Shown here in pieces: positions 23,646-33,040 of a DNA stretch of 64,000 nucleotides (its first letter is position 1; every line of letters begins with the position of its first letter). Where the stretch lies: NCBI GenBank assembly GCA_020698575.1, contig CM036247.1, forward strand, positions 34,034,586-34,098,585, in the 5' to 3' direction. Source of the stretch: Bostrychus sinensis. Taxonomy: Eukaryota > Chordata > Actinopteri > Gobiiformes > Eleotridae. Position numbers and translations under genes: made by a program. The notes under the pieces are model-generated. The model was not told the DNA's origin and did not search any database. It saw nothing but the letters and a program-made list of their open reading frames with translations.

Positions 23646-24850
23646 AAATGTCTTCCATGTCTGCCATTTACTGTTTTTTTTTAGTTGTTTAACCCTAAAA
23701 ATTAAGTAAATATCTGTAAAATAATGGTATTTTTCCTTTATAACTTTGAGCATTGTCACTTTATTAATGGTGTTTACTCCTAATTATATGGTAAAAATCT
23801 GTAAAATTAATTTTATTTCTCATAAAACTCTGAATATTGTCACTTTTAAAGGGGTTACGCCTAATATTATGGTAAAAATCTTTAATTTTAGAGTATTTGT
23901 TTGGCAGCCGTAGCCGACAGTCATTTACCTTTTTTTACAGATTTTTTTTTTACAGTAGAGCGGAGCAAACCTGAGTAAACTGACAGCGGAGTAAGCCAAT
24001 CAGAAAATGGCGGACATGACGTTAACAAAGTAACAAGAAAGTGAGCAACGCAAAATCATGGTCTTTTCTCTTGTTACTTTGGGCACTTTTTTTTAAGGGT
24101 TTCTTTTCAAAGAAGGACAACTGAAGAAATACAAAAAAACAAAGAAAACTAAAGTCAAATAAATAAAACATATTTTGACTCGTAAGCCTTTGACTCCTGT
24201 GTAATTTTTAATTATGTTTCACCCTTGGGTCGTAACAGTGTAAAATGTATGTAAAATGTAAATGTAAATATTTGAGGATGTCCCGTCTCTGGTTTAAATA
24301 GCTTATATGGTTGGTGTCTGTCTTGCTGCCTCTGTGTTTCAGGAAGATGGCCTCAACGGACGAAGTCCTCAGTGAATGTCTCAGGCAGAGGAAAACAAAG
24401 ACAACAGAAAGTTCCTTATATTTTGATGTTAAACTCGAGCTGTTTGACAAATTGTGAAGGGGACACACAGCCAATCAGAGCTCGTTGAGCACAACGGCCT
24501 GACATGTTCACTCGGCCAGAAGTATGCACAACTGTGTCCCGCTACATCCGCTGGTGCAGAACACACCAACCAGACTCATGTCGCTGACTGCGACAAACCA
24601 TCCGACCGTGCCCAACGGCCGATGATCGCCCCGGTGTGTCCTGGCCTTTAGACACAGAGGTGAGCTGAGTTGGCCATGGCTTCAGTGTGATTGGCCTTGG
24701 GTTTTAAAGATTTGTCACTCAAAATATGGAGAAATAGCCTATCATTTACAAAAAAATAGTTCTGCCCAACCTGCAGACAATTTTTTTCACCCGCAGCAAC
24801 ACTTAAAAAGCCGCCCAATTCCGTGGGAAAACCGCAGACTTGGCAGCCCT
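23646..24850. other. Repeat-like AT-rich stretch
   Basis: At 23700-23950 two diverged copies of a TATGGTAAAAATCT-containing unit lie in tandem, and a TTTTTTTACAG tract follows. This resembles the ends of a TGTAAAA-type fish repeat also seen near 28650 and 35650. At 24470-24650 the base composition becomes richer in CpG, but I could not define an exon. Confidence 0.4.
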
Positions 24851-24851
24851 G

Positions 24852-26960
24852 TCTACTCTGACTGAAAACTATGAATACCTCCATTTGCAAAACAAGGCCA
24901 TAGAGGATTAATAGTTCCATAGTGTGAATGAGAACGTGAGGGGCCAACAGTCACATTGTGAAACTGGATATGGAATACAATTTGATTGATCTGATTTTCA
25001 CTTAATTCATAATTCACAATACATAGGTAAGCCTAGATTCAATTTTAGACACTAATTTTTGACTGAATACTTATATATTAAGAATATTTGTATGTTTTTT
25101 TTTAAATTGAATTGACAGAATTCTAATGCTTTGTGCGTCACATTCCATTCCACACTTTCCTAGTAAGCAGCTAAATGTCATTTCACTCAAATAACCCGTG
25201 AGAGACAGCGGCGTTGAACTGCCTGAAAACCTGCTATAGGAAAAACAAAAACTGACACCACATTCTTTGAAGAGCCCATAGTGTCAGATAAGCACATGGA
25301 AAAAACAGGTAAGGAAAAAATGTATGCCACTGACTTCACTGTCCCTGGGTGCTGCTCGAGCTGCCAGTCTTTAGACCTTCCTCAGGACAGCTCCAGAACA
25401 CGGTCGATGCATCAGCGCAGCGCAAGCACAGGCCCTACACTTGTTAAAGACTGTATCCTTTCACAGGTCTATGTAGAAAATGATGTAGAGTCCACAGAAA
25501 GCGAGGGCACCTATGATGTTAGCCTCCCTGGGTCTGCTATGACCCACATTATAACAAGGCATAGATCACCATCTACTCCTCCCATGTCATCACTGAGCAC
25601 TGCAGCTGATCTGGTGCTCTCTGAGGAGATAGACCAGCTTCTGAGTGGTTATGTGCCCAGGAGTTTGGTCGAAATGGAAGAGAACAGTGATGTCCTTCCA
25701 GTTTTACCAGATTCCTTTGTCCAAGAGCTGCTGGAGGAGGCTGAACATAAGGCCGAAAAACAGCCTGAAACAGCCTTGTGGAAGGGTTTGAAAATGAAGA
25801 CAAAAGTTGTAAATTTATTCAAAGAGGACAGAGGTGACGCCAGGCCTTCATCTGCTCAGGGTTCCAAGCAAAGAAAGGACACTGGCAGCAAGAGAACTTC
25901 ACCATCAAGTTTCTTCAAGGGCCTGACAAAAAAACTAAGCAAAACATCTCCTGACAAAGTGACAAGCTCCTCTGACAGTGATGATGTCTTCCTGGGCAAA
26001 ACCGACAAGAGCAAAACTGGCAAGAGCAAAACTGGCAAGAGCAAAACTGGCGAGAGCAAAACCGATGAACCTGACATGCCACCACCCCCTCCTCCGAGTA
26101 ACAACAAAAGATTCATCTGGAAAAGCTGGAGGGGACATTTTACCAAGGCATACTTTAGGTCCAAACAAGAAGAGCTACTTAATCCGCCGACTATACAAGG
26201 TAAGCTTGTTTTTCGTTTTGTTTTGCCTGTTTTTATTGCCTTAGTTGTGGTCGCCAGAGTAATCTCTGTTTAAATGTAAGGTTGTCCCCACTGTATTAAC
26301 ATACTGTACAGTGTAAAGAGGAGAGTGGCATTACAACTTGTGAGCATGTTTAGAAGTTGTGTAGTAGGATTTGGCTGAGGTTTTGTAAGGTGTGTCATGG
26401 TGGAACGGGAATGGCAGTTTTACTATTCTCGTTTCACCTGTGCACATGCACACATGCAGCGACTTAGCCATATCCTCCTATGTGACTTCCTGTATGCACT
26501 GACATTTTGTAGCACTACACCCCTCACCCCAACTGACCTTTGACCCAATGCAAATAAAAATAAATATAAATCTAACTTTAGCTCTTAGTTTGTGCTTCAC
26601 TGTCCAGTTGTGGGCATTCTCTGAAGATTAACATAAAATATAGCATGAAAAGATATTTAAGGACATTCCACTTTTTGCCCTTTGTTGGTCGTTTATCCAC
26701 ATTTTCAGTTAGAATAGGAACAGTGCATTGATTCACTTGCTGCCATTGGTTCATTTTTAAACAGCATCAAATCTCACTCCAAAGATTTTAGAGTTCTGTT
26801 GTTTGTGCCCACACCAGAATTCAACTTTGCATCATGAGCAGGGTTGCCATGTCTCAGTAAAATTTCCAGCCCAATGACAGCTCAAAACCAGCTCAGTTAG
26901 ATAGAAAAGTAGCTTATTGTGTATAAATCTATTCTTGAAAACTCTACAAATTTAGTCAAA
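24852..26960 (+). repeat. Dispersed segmental duplication, copy 1
   Basis: Matches 57530-59285 in the same orientation over coding and non-coding sequence: the upstream part (about 24852-25090), the coding region, 26293-26516 (nearly identical to 58905-59132) and 26790-26940. Copies are about 32.6 kb apart and carry indels relative to each other. Confidence 0.85.
25296..26199 (+). CDS. Unrecognised Ser/Lys-rich protein, copy 1 (partial gene model)
   Basis: An open frame of about 300 codons from the first in-frame ATG to a donor-like CAAG|GTAAGC at 26200. I do not recognise the family. Visible parts: a Ser/Pro-rich N-terminus (RSPSTPPMSSLSTAADL), an acidic helix-prone segment (LPDSFVQELLEEAEHKAEKQ), a basic Ser/Lys stretch (SFFKGLTKKLSK), three to four tandem KSKTG repeats at 26009-26067, a polyproline run (PPPPPP) and WKSWRGHFTKAYF. 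A donor-like ACAG|GTAAGG at 25309 raises the possibility that the ATG lies in a tiny first exon (MEKT) with the following 130-190 bp intronic. The KSKTG repeat is absent from the second copy, which instead carries about 300 bp missing here. Intracellular location is assumed since no signal peptide or membrane helix precedes the donor. Confidence 0.55.
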
Positions 26961-27199
26961 TTTAGACTGGATTTAGGATGATACACAAAATGTCTTCAAC
27001 TCTACATTTGATTTGATTACGCTATAACAATCTCCACAGATCTACTACTCATAAAGACTGGAGCAATTACACAAGTGCCTTAAATGTCCAAGTCCACAAA
27101 GTCTTAATTAGATTTTGGCTTTATTTTTAAAATGATTTATTTAGAGGATTTTCAAGTTTTATAATAGAACACATATCACCAAGAATCACAATAATCCGA
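26961..27199. other. No gene recognised
   Basis: Short AT-rich spacer between the duplication block and a microsatellite. Confidence 0.4.
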
Positions 27200-27204
27200 T
27201 ATCA

Positions 27205-27324
27205 CAGACACACACAGACACACACACAGACACACACACAGACACACACACACACACACACAGACACACACAGACACACACATACAGACACACACACACA
27301 CACAGACACACACACACACACACA
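27205..27324. repeat. (CACACAGA)n-type microsatellite
   Basis: Compound CA repeat regularly interrupted by CAGA, about 120 bp. The reverse-strand VCVCVS-rich frame is an artefact. Confidence 0.95.
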
Positions 27325-27479
27325 AACAACAAACTGGCAATTACTACTGTGAAATAGGAATACAACTGGACAAATAGGAGTATAACAAAACTAACAACAT
27401 CCAAGATGGCAAACAGTCTTAGAAAATAAATAAACAAATACATTCCCCCCCAAAAAATGCTGCTTGCTACATTCATCAC

Positions 27480-28290
27480 AAAGAATGGTATAACTACAAG
27501 TGAGTGGTATACAAGAACTTGCAAGGCGGTGCTTGTCTTACGGGGCCGCATCAAGAACCACAGCATTTACTCCTGAGAGAACACTGTATTTTCTAGAGTT
27601 GCATAAAAAAGAGGGAATCTTTTATCCAGCGGGTATAGGCGAGAGGATGGGGACTCTTCCACATCATCAAAATAAGCCTTCCAGCCAACAATGTCAAAAA
27701 AGCGACAAAATTCGCAAAGTGTGCCAGAAGAGAGAGGCCCCGGGGTAGTACCCCAAATATAGCAGTCACGGGGCACGGTTGGAAATTAGCAGATGTAATG
27801 GCAGAAATAGACTGAAAAACAGATTCCCAAAACGCTGTCACAGATTGGCACAACCAAAACATATGAGTGATATCCGCCGGGCCTGATTTGCACCGAGAAC
27901 TGTTAGAATCAATACCTGGATAGATCCGAGCCAACCTGCTCTTGGAACAATGGGCCTATGAACTACTTTACACTGAATTACTGCATGACGGGCGCAGATA
28001 GAAGATGAATGTACCTGCCTCAATATGGACTGCCACACTGTATCGTCAATCTCCAGATGGAGATCTTCAGACCAAGGAGCACGAAGGTCAGCACTCAAAA
28101 CACACAAATTTGAAAACAAAACATTATATAGATTAGAAATGACGCCTTTCTGAGAGGGGCTAAAAGCAAGGATAGAGTCCAATGTAGTGGCACTTGGAAT
28201 ATCAGGGAAGTTAGGGTAGTTTTTACCAAGGGGGTAACTTTGGGTGTAATATTGGGGAGGATAAACTCTCTGCCTATTTTTTTTACACAT
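27480..28290 (-). mobile_element. L1/Tx1-type LINE 3'-end relic
   Basis: Two minus-strand frames (27838-28290 and 27593-27934), offset by a frameshift near 27900, give consecutive parts of the C-terminus of an L1-like LINE. Landmarks are the CKSGPADITHMFWLC zinc-knuckle-like block (Cys...His...Cys), a TAIFGVLP block and a LILMMWKSP block. In intact elements these follow the reverse transcriptase. The RT domain is absent, as expected for a 5'-truncated insertion. Confidence 0.75.
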
Positions 28291-28530
28291 TGAATCATGT
28301 ACTTTTGTAAAAGGAGTATGCTAATTTGTAGTTTCTATATTAGAAATGCATTATGATAATTTTACTGTGATTTACTTAGCTTCAGCTATGTACTAGGCTA
28401 GTGTCAGTGTTAGCACAACAGCAAGGCTGATTAATAAATAATGCCATCACCCCACTTACTTAAATTAGCATTCAGTGGTAAATTGACACAAGTCCCGCAC
28501 ACAGCACATTCCATGGCAGCCTCCTCCATG

Positions 28531-28643
28531 CAGACTCCACCCAGAGAGTTCATGTGATGGTGTGTATTGGTCCGCCCAGGGCTCGAACCCATGACCTCCT
28601 TGCTGGGAGGCGAGAACGCTAACCGCTCTGCCACCGTGCACCC
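28531..28643 (-). repeat. SINE head fragment at the duplication breakpoint
   Basis: On the minus strand this carries tRNA-like promoter boxes: GGCAGAGCGGTTAGC (A box) and GGTTCGAGCCC (B box). Only the head is present in copy A, because the duplication begins inside the SINE whose full version lies at 35285-35643. Confidence 0.85.
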
Positions 28644-29464
28644 CACAATTTGATTTCTACGCTGTGAAAAATAATTCCTATTTTTACGGTGAAAAATGCT
28701 AATTTTTTAGGACGTTTCACATTTTTTGATATACAGTAAAAAACTTAAAATTTGTCACATTACCTTACCAATTAACAGTCACTATTTAATTTTATGGATT
28801 TATACCATAATAGCATTTACATAGATTTACATACATAGATTTTAATGTGGCGAAATGTCACTTCGTTTTACTGTTTAAAGGTCCCCTATTCAGCTACATG
28901 TTATAAGCTGCATTCACCGAAAGAACAAACCTGTGTGTGGTGTTAATGCTTCTGATTTGGTGGAATATTTGGACAGAGGCTGGAGATGTGCTGCTGTTGG
29001 TGAGAGTCAGAGTTTTGATTCCAGCCTGCTGTGTGTGGAGGAACAGCAGTGTTTGTTGTGTTTCATGTTGAACCTTCTGAGTTTATGTGAGTCTGAGACG
29101 ATTCTAGAGTCTGTAGTGTGAGTGCAGACTTCTTTATTAAACACTTATTGTAGTCCATTTTATGGGTGTTTTTATTATTTTTATTAGTTTTTTTAAATAG
29201 TTGTAGGTTACAGAAGCGCTGAACTGCCACAGTGAACAAAAAAATAGTAGTGTTAATATGAGAAAGTTTCACGTTATAACGAAATCATTTTCACATTAAA
29301 CTAATAATATTACCTTAAAATTAGATCACTTTTTAAAGTAATATTATCACACTTTAACAAAAAAAGATCTCGTTATAATGTGAAACTTTTTCGTATTAAC
29401 GACAAACACAATATTTTTTCATTCACTGTGGCATTTCATGGCTTCTGTAGTAGGTCCGTGTAAC
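28644..29464. other. Downstream flank of the coiled-coil gene, copy A
   Basis: Non-coding. At 29249-29402 there is an imperfect inverted repeat (GAAAGTTTCACGTTATAACG against CGTTATAATGTGAAACTTTT) enclosing about 90 bp of AT-rich DNA, which looks like a small MITE. A 62-codon frame at 28933-29121 repeats exactly in copy B, but has no recognisable domain. Confidence 0.55.
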
Positions 29465-29538
29465 TTACCTTGTTGTTTCCGCCGCTGGGTTAGGACGGCC
29501 CATCTCCCAAACACTGCTGAAGATTAATGGCATCCAGC

Positions 29539-30789
29539 CTAACGTGTGCTCTTCAACTTTTCATAACGCTCCTCTTTTATGAGCATGACCTTGTGCATCT
29601 CCAGCAAGAGCTCAAGGCCTTTATCCCCCTCCACCATTTTGTCTTCATCCAGATAGAAGAAGATGAGCGCTTTAACCTTTTCTTGGAGCTTTTTGGGCTC
29701 ATATAACTCACTTCTGCATCCTTCCAGACCGGCCAAAAGGTTTTGATTCCTGTGATCCAAGGCACTATTTTTTACCTTCAGTTCCTTCAGCATTGGTTCG
29801 AACTGCTGCAGTCGGTATTTTTGATGTTGGACTTTGTCTCTCAGGTCTTCACAGTCAGCCTTTGAGTCCCGTAGCTGAGATTTTAGATTCTCATGATCCT
29901 CCTGCAGTTTACTGATTTTTTGTTCCAGACTTTTGTTTATCTCAGTTGTATTGCGGACTTTTCTTTTCATCAAAATGCACTTGGTCTCTCTGTCCACCAA
30001 ATGCTCATGTAATTTCTTTCTCACTACCTTATAGTCCCTAATATCCTCATTTTTGGCAGCGATAATTTGGGCTTGATATTGGATTTCTTTGTTGAGCTTT
30101 TCGATCGTTTTATTTTTGGAAGAGACCTTTTGCTTAAGAGCCAGAATTTCGGTGTCTAAACCATTTATCTTGCGCTCGAGGTTCTTTGTACGTGCCTCAA
30201 CTTTCCTTTCTAGATGCTTTTCTACTGCATTAATGTCCTTTTTCTTCTGGACATGAAACTCGGTTATTTCATCTTTTAGTTTCTGAATTGTGTCCATCAG
30301 TTCTTTGATGGTGTCCTCTTTTGCTTCCATCGCTTTATCAGCAGTCTCTTGTTTGTCTTTGATTGTTTCGGCAAATTCTTTCAAATTATTTTTGAGATCT
30401 TCCTGCAGCTTTTCGTTATTTTCCTTCAGTGTTTTGTTTTCTTCCTCCAGCTGCTGTGATTTTAAATTGTGCTTGTTTTTTAGTTTAGCCACATATTTCT
30501 TGTACCTGTCAGTCAAAGTCGCAAGTTCACTATCATGGTTTTTCTGGATTTCAGATTTCTTTTTTTCCAGAGCAGTGAGCTCGTCCTTCGGTTTGTTACA
30601 AAGGTATGTGGCTTCCACATGGTAGGAACTCACAGTTTTATTTTTATTTTTTAAGTGCTGGACTTGTTTTTCTAGCAATGACACCTCGTCTGTGAGATAT
30701 TTCTTCTCTACTGTCAGACGTGTGTTTTCTTCCCTTAGCTCTTTAAAAGCTGCAGTAATCTCAATTGTGCTGCTGTTTATCATTTCCAT
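29539..30789 (-). CDS. Intronless 416-residue coiled-coil protein, copy A
   Basis: One uninterrupted frame. The ATG (30787-30789) sits in a strong context (AAAATGG). Almost the whole product is heptad-patterned charged coiled coil rich in Lys, Glu and Leu (for example LEEENKTLKENNEKLQED), with no signal peptide or membrane helix. The last 70 residues leave the heptad pattern: ELYEPKKLQEKVKALIFFYL, then a short helical end and TAG at 29539-29541. That C-terminal style reminded me of the coiled-coil tail of ciliary CFAP57 (WDR65) proteins, but I could not check it. A consensus donor (AACAAG|GTAAGT on the minus strand, exon edge 29469) lies about 70 bp past the stop, so the transcript may be spliced in its 3' UTR. 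Either a retrocopy or a fast-evolving ciliary/testis-type paralogue would fit. Confidence 0.75.
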   Translation of the reverse strand: MEMINSSTIEITAAFKELREENTRLTVEKKYLTDEVSLLEKQVQHLKNKNKTVSSYHVEATYLCNKPKDELTALEKKKSEIQKNHDSELATLTDRYKKYVAKLKNKHNLKSQQLEEENKTLKENNEKLQEDLKNNLKEFAETIKDKQETADKAMEAKEDTIKELMDTIQKLKDEITEFHVQKKKDINAVEKHLERKVEARTKNLERKINGLDTEILALKQKVSSKNKTIEKLNKEIQYQAQIIAAKNEDIRDYKVVRKKLHEHLVDRETKCILMKRKVRNTTEINKSLEQKISKLQEDHENLKSQLRDSKADCEDLRDKVQHQKYRLQQFEPMLKELKVKNSALDHRNQNLLAGLEGCRSELYEPKKLQEKVKALIFFYLDEDKMVEGDKGLELLLEMHKVMLIKEERYEKLKSTR

Positions 30790-30825
30790 TTTAGTATATT
30801 TTTAGTATAGACGTAAATAAGTAAG

Positions 30826-30829
30826 AGTA

Positions 30830-30868
<39 letters not shown>

Positions 30869-30895
30869 AAGTTAGTTAGCAAGTTAGTTAGTTTC
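30826..30895. repeat. (GTTA)n tandem repeat upstream of the coiled-coil gene
   Basis: About a dozen GTTA/GTAA units immediately 5' of the minus-strand ATG. The copy-B counterpart (37952-38021) has the same length, which argues for a very recent duplication since such arrays change length quickly. Confidence 0.9.
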
Positions 30896-31084
30896 TGTCG
30901 TTGCTAACGCTGCCTGTGGCTCTGCTGTGTAAGTGTGTATAAGACGTATGTCTTTGTGTCTCCTAACTTCTGTTGCTTTGACACAAAGCAGCATGACATT
31001 CTGTTGCTTTGTGACATCACGCAAGCATGATGCCACACGGTTGCCATGGTGATGGTTCATTCAGGTTGCTATAGTAACCGTAAA

Positions 31085-31530
31085 ATCAAATCAAATTCAA
31101 ATCAAACTTTATTTGTATGGCACCTTACAACAACCAAATGGTGCCCAAAGTGTTTGACAGAATGCAATTTAAAACAAGACACAGTAAAACAAATAACAAG
31201 AAATAACATTAAAGCAGTAAAAATGCAGAGATATGCACAAACTCAGAATGTATAAGGACAAAAAAGAATTATGTGGCTAATGTGTTTTAGCCATGATCTA
31301 AAGAGCGTTAGCTCAGTTATGGACCACAACTCAGGTGGAAGTGAGTTCCAGAGCCTGGGAGCAACAACAGCAAAAGAACGATCAGCCCACTTTTTGTATC
31401 CTGCCCTGGGAAGCAGCAGAGACGTTAGCTCAGAGGGGCGCTGAGCTCTGACTGGATGATAAACCCTCACAAGGTCAGTCAGGTCGGCTGGGACAAGGCA
31501 CTGACGGATTTGAACACAGCACAAACGCAG
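31085..31530 (-). mobile_element. L2-type LINE C-terminus and 3' tail, copy A
   Basis: Minus-strand frame 31243-31524 reads DRSFAVVAPRLWNSLPPEL, the hallmark last motif of fish L2/Rex-like reverse transcriptases. It is preceded by VYHPVRAQRPSE and followed by FRSWLKHISHI. The 3' tail (AAATCAAATCAAATTC region, 31085-31110) lies at the low-coordinate end, as expected for a 5'-truncated minus-strand insertion. Confidence 0.85.
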
Positions 31531-31739
31531 CGGGAGCCAAAGGAGAGACTGGAGAACAGGAGTGATGTGGGCCTGGTTAACAGTAGAACCCCAGCCCCTC
31601 CTCCAGATTCTTATGGCTGTAGTAGAAAACCTGTTTTTATAAGGTCTGCTGTTGAATACTAGCTGACAGAGCTGAGCAGAACAGTCACTGTCAGTACTTC
31701 AGTATTTCATGTACTTATTTCACCTCTTACACTACTTCA

Positions 31740-32326
31740 GATTTATGCTACAACTACTACAACTACCACTATTACTACTAGTACTGCAACTAATATTACT
31801 GCTGTTACTACTGGTACTACCCTTCTACTATCACTACTACTCGTATTAGTGCTACTACAGTACTGCTATTACTACCACTACCAGTGTTATTAGTGCTACT
31901 ACTACTACTGCTACTAATACCATTACTACAACTGCTGCTACCACTACTGTTGTTATTAGTGCTACTACTACTACTCCTACTACTACCACAACTACTACTG
32001 TTATTAGTGCCTTTACTACCACAACTACTACGACTACTGTTATTAGTGCTACTACTACTACTACTGCTACTTTTGTTATTAGTGCTACTACTGCTACAAC
32101 AACAACAACTACTACTACTACTACTGCTACTTTTGTTATTAGTGCTACTACTGCTACAACAACAACAACAACTACTACTACTACTGCTACTTTTGTTATT
32201 AGTGCTACTACTGCTACAACAACAACAACAACTACTACTACTACTGCTACTTTTGTTATTAGTGCTACTACTGCTACAACAACAACTACTACTACTACTA
32301 CTACTACTCCTACTACTACTACTTTT
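31740..32326. repeat. CTA/ACA-rich minisatellite, copy A
   Basis: Trinucleotide-rich tract (CTACTACTGCTACTTTTGTT...). Between 32040 and 32280 it forms four 60-bp units, each starting around CTTTTGTTATTAGTG. Because 60 is divisible by three, long Leu/Gln-rich (+) and Val-rich (-) frames run through it. These are artefacts. Confidence 0.95.
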
Positions 32327-32510
32327 TCAGCCACCACAACCACTTGCAGACAGTTTTGCTAGGGCTTCAAGTGCATCTGTCTGCCTCCTTAGCTTTACCT
32401 CACACTGCAATGTAGTCAAATTATCAGCTAACTTGACAATACGACTGTTTACCTCCTCTTGTGCAGTACTTTTTTTTTTCCTTTTTCGTTGGGGTTGGCG
32501 TTGACCAACA
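32327..32510 (-). CDS. Possible terminal exon of an unidentified gene
   Basis: On the minus strand a TTTTACAG acceptor is followed by an open frame of about 60 codons. It starts VGQRQPQRKRKKKSTAQEE (a basic, nuclear-localisation-like cluster), continues with a helix-like segment (RIVKLADNLTTLQCEV, TDALEALAKLS) and ends SGCGG and TGA at 32327-32329. No matching upstream exon was found between 32511 and 35500. Only the last part (TDALEALAKLS onward) is inside the duplicated segment, so copy B has just the C-terminal 17 codons or so (39740-39793). It could be the end of a transposon-encoded protein. Function unknown. Confidence 0.35.
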
Positions 32511-33040
32511 CTGTAAAATTGTTGACTGACTCTTTGGTGCTCTTTTCATAATAGTACAGGCAGGGCTTAATCTGAGCCGCTTCAACACAGACTGTCCTGC
32601 GCTGTAATTTGTGTCTATAGAGTGTACAGGGAATCCGGTAGAAAAGACCTTCACATCAAACTAAAGATCTGCTCAGCACTGTTAACACCAGTGGTGTCTG
32701 CAGGTGTACAGCAGTACGCACTGTGCGTACCTTGAGATGTCCCCCAACCCCGCCCAATCCCTGCTGCATCCACAGAGCGCACAGAGCCAGCGTAGGCTGT
32801 GTGTGTTTACAAACTGCGTACAGCTACAGCTGACTGCTGCTTTTTAAGTCAAAAGTGATGTGTTTGCTTTTAGCCAGAAGGCAGTAAATCTGTCGAGGTT
32901 TGTCCTGACTTTGGTTACGCGGAGGGGACCTACGTGATGTGCTTTGGATGTGCTGCGTTATTTCCCCACCGCGCCCGAGAGCGCATGGGACATGGCAGTG
33001 CCACATCAGTTTGTTCTTTTACTCAAATGCATATGGAAGC
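32511..33040. other. No gene recognised
   Basis: About 530 bp spacer between the possible terminal exon and the TIR element. No feature can be supported. Confidence 0.4.

Larger units (their letters stand above)
28531..32381. repeat. Tandem segmental duplication, copy A
   Basis: Nearly identical to 35531-39793. From about 28660 to 31500 the offset is a constant 7126 bp, and I found only about seven single-base differences over 2.8 kb. Copy A lacks a poly-A/T insertion of about 126 bp at the left end, lacks 19 bp inside the LINE piece (after 31520) and has a shorter minisatellite. The left breakpoint falls in a SINE. The right breakpoint follows GTGCATCTGTC. Confidence 0.97.

Noticed and set aside
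28933..29121. 62-codon frame repeated exactly at 36059-36247
   Set aside because: Conservation is explained by the young duplication, not selection; no domain or partner exon.
31855..32504. Long poly-Leu/Gln (+) and poly-Val (-) frames, copy A
   Set aside because: A minisatellite with a period divisible by three gives long open frames on both strands with no protein-like complexity.
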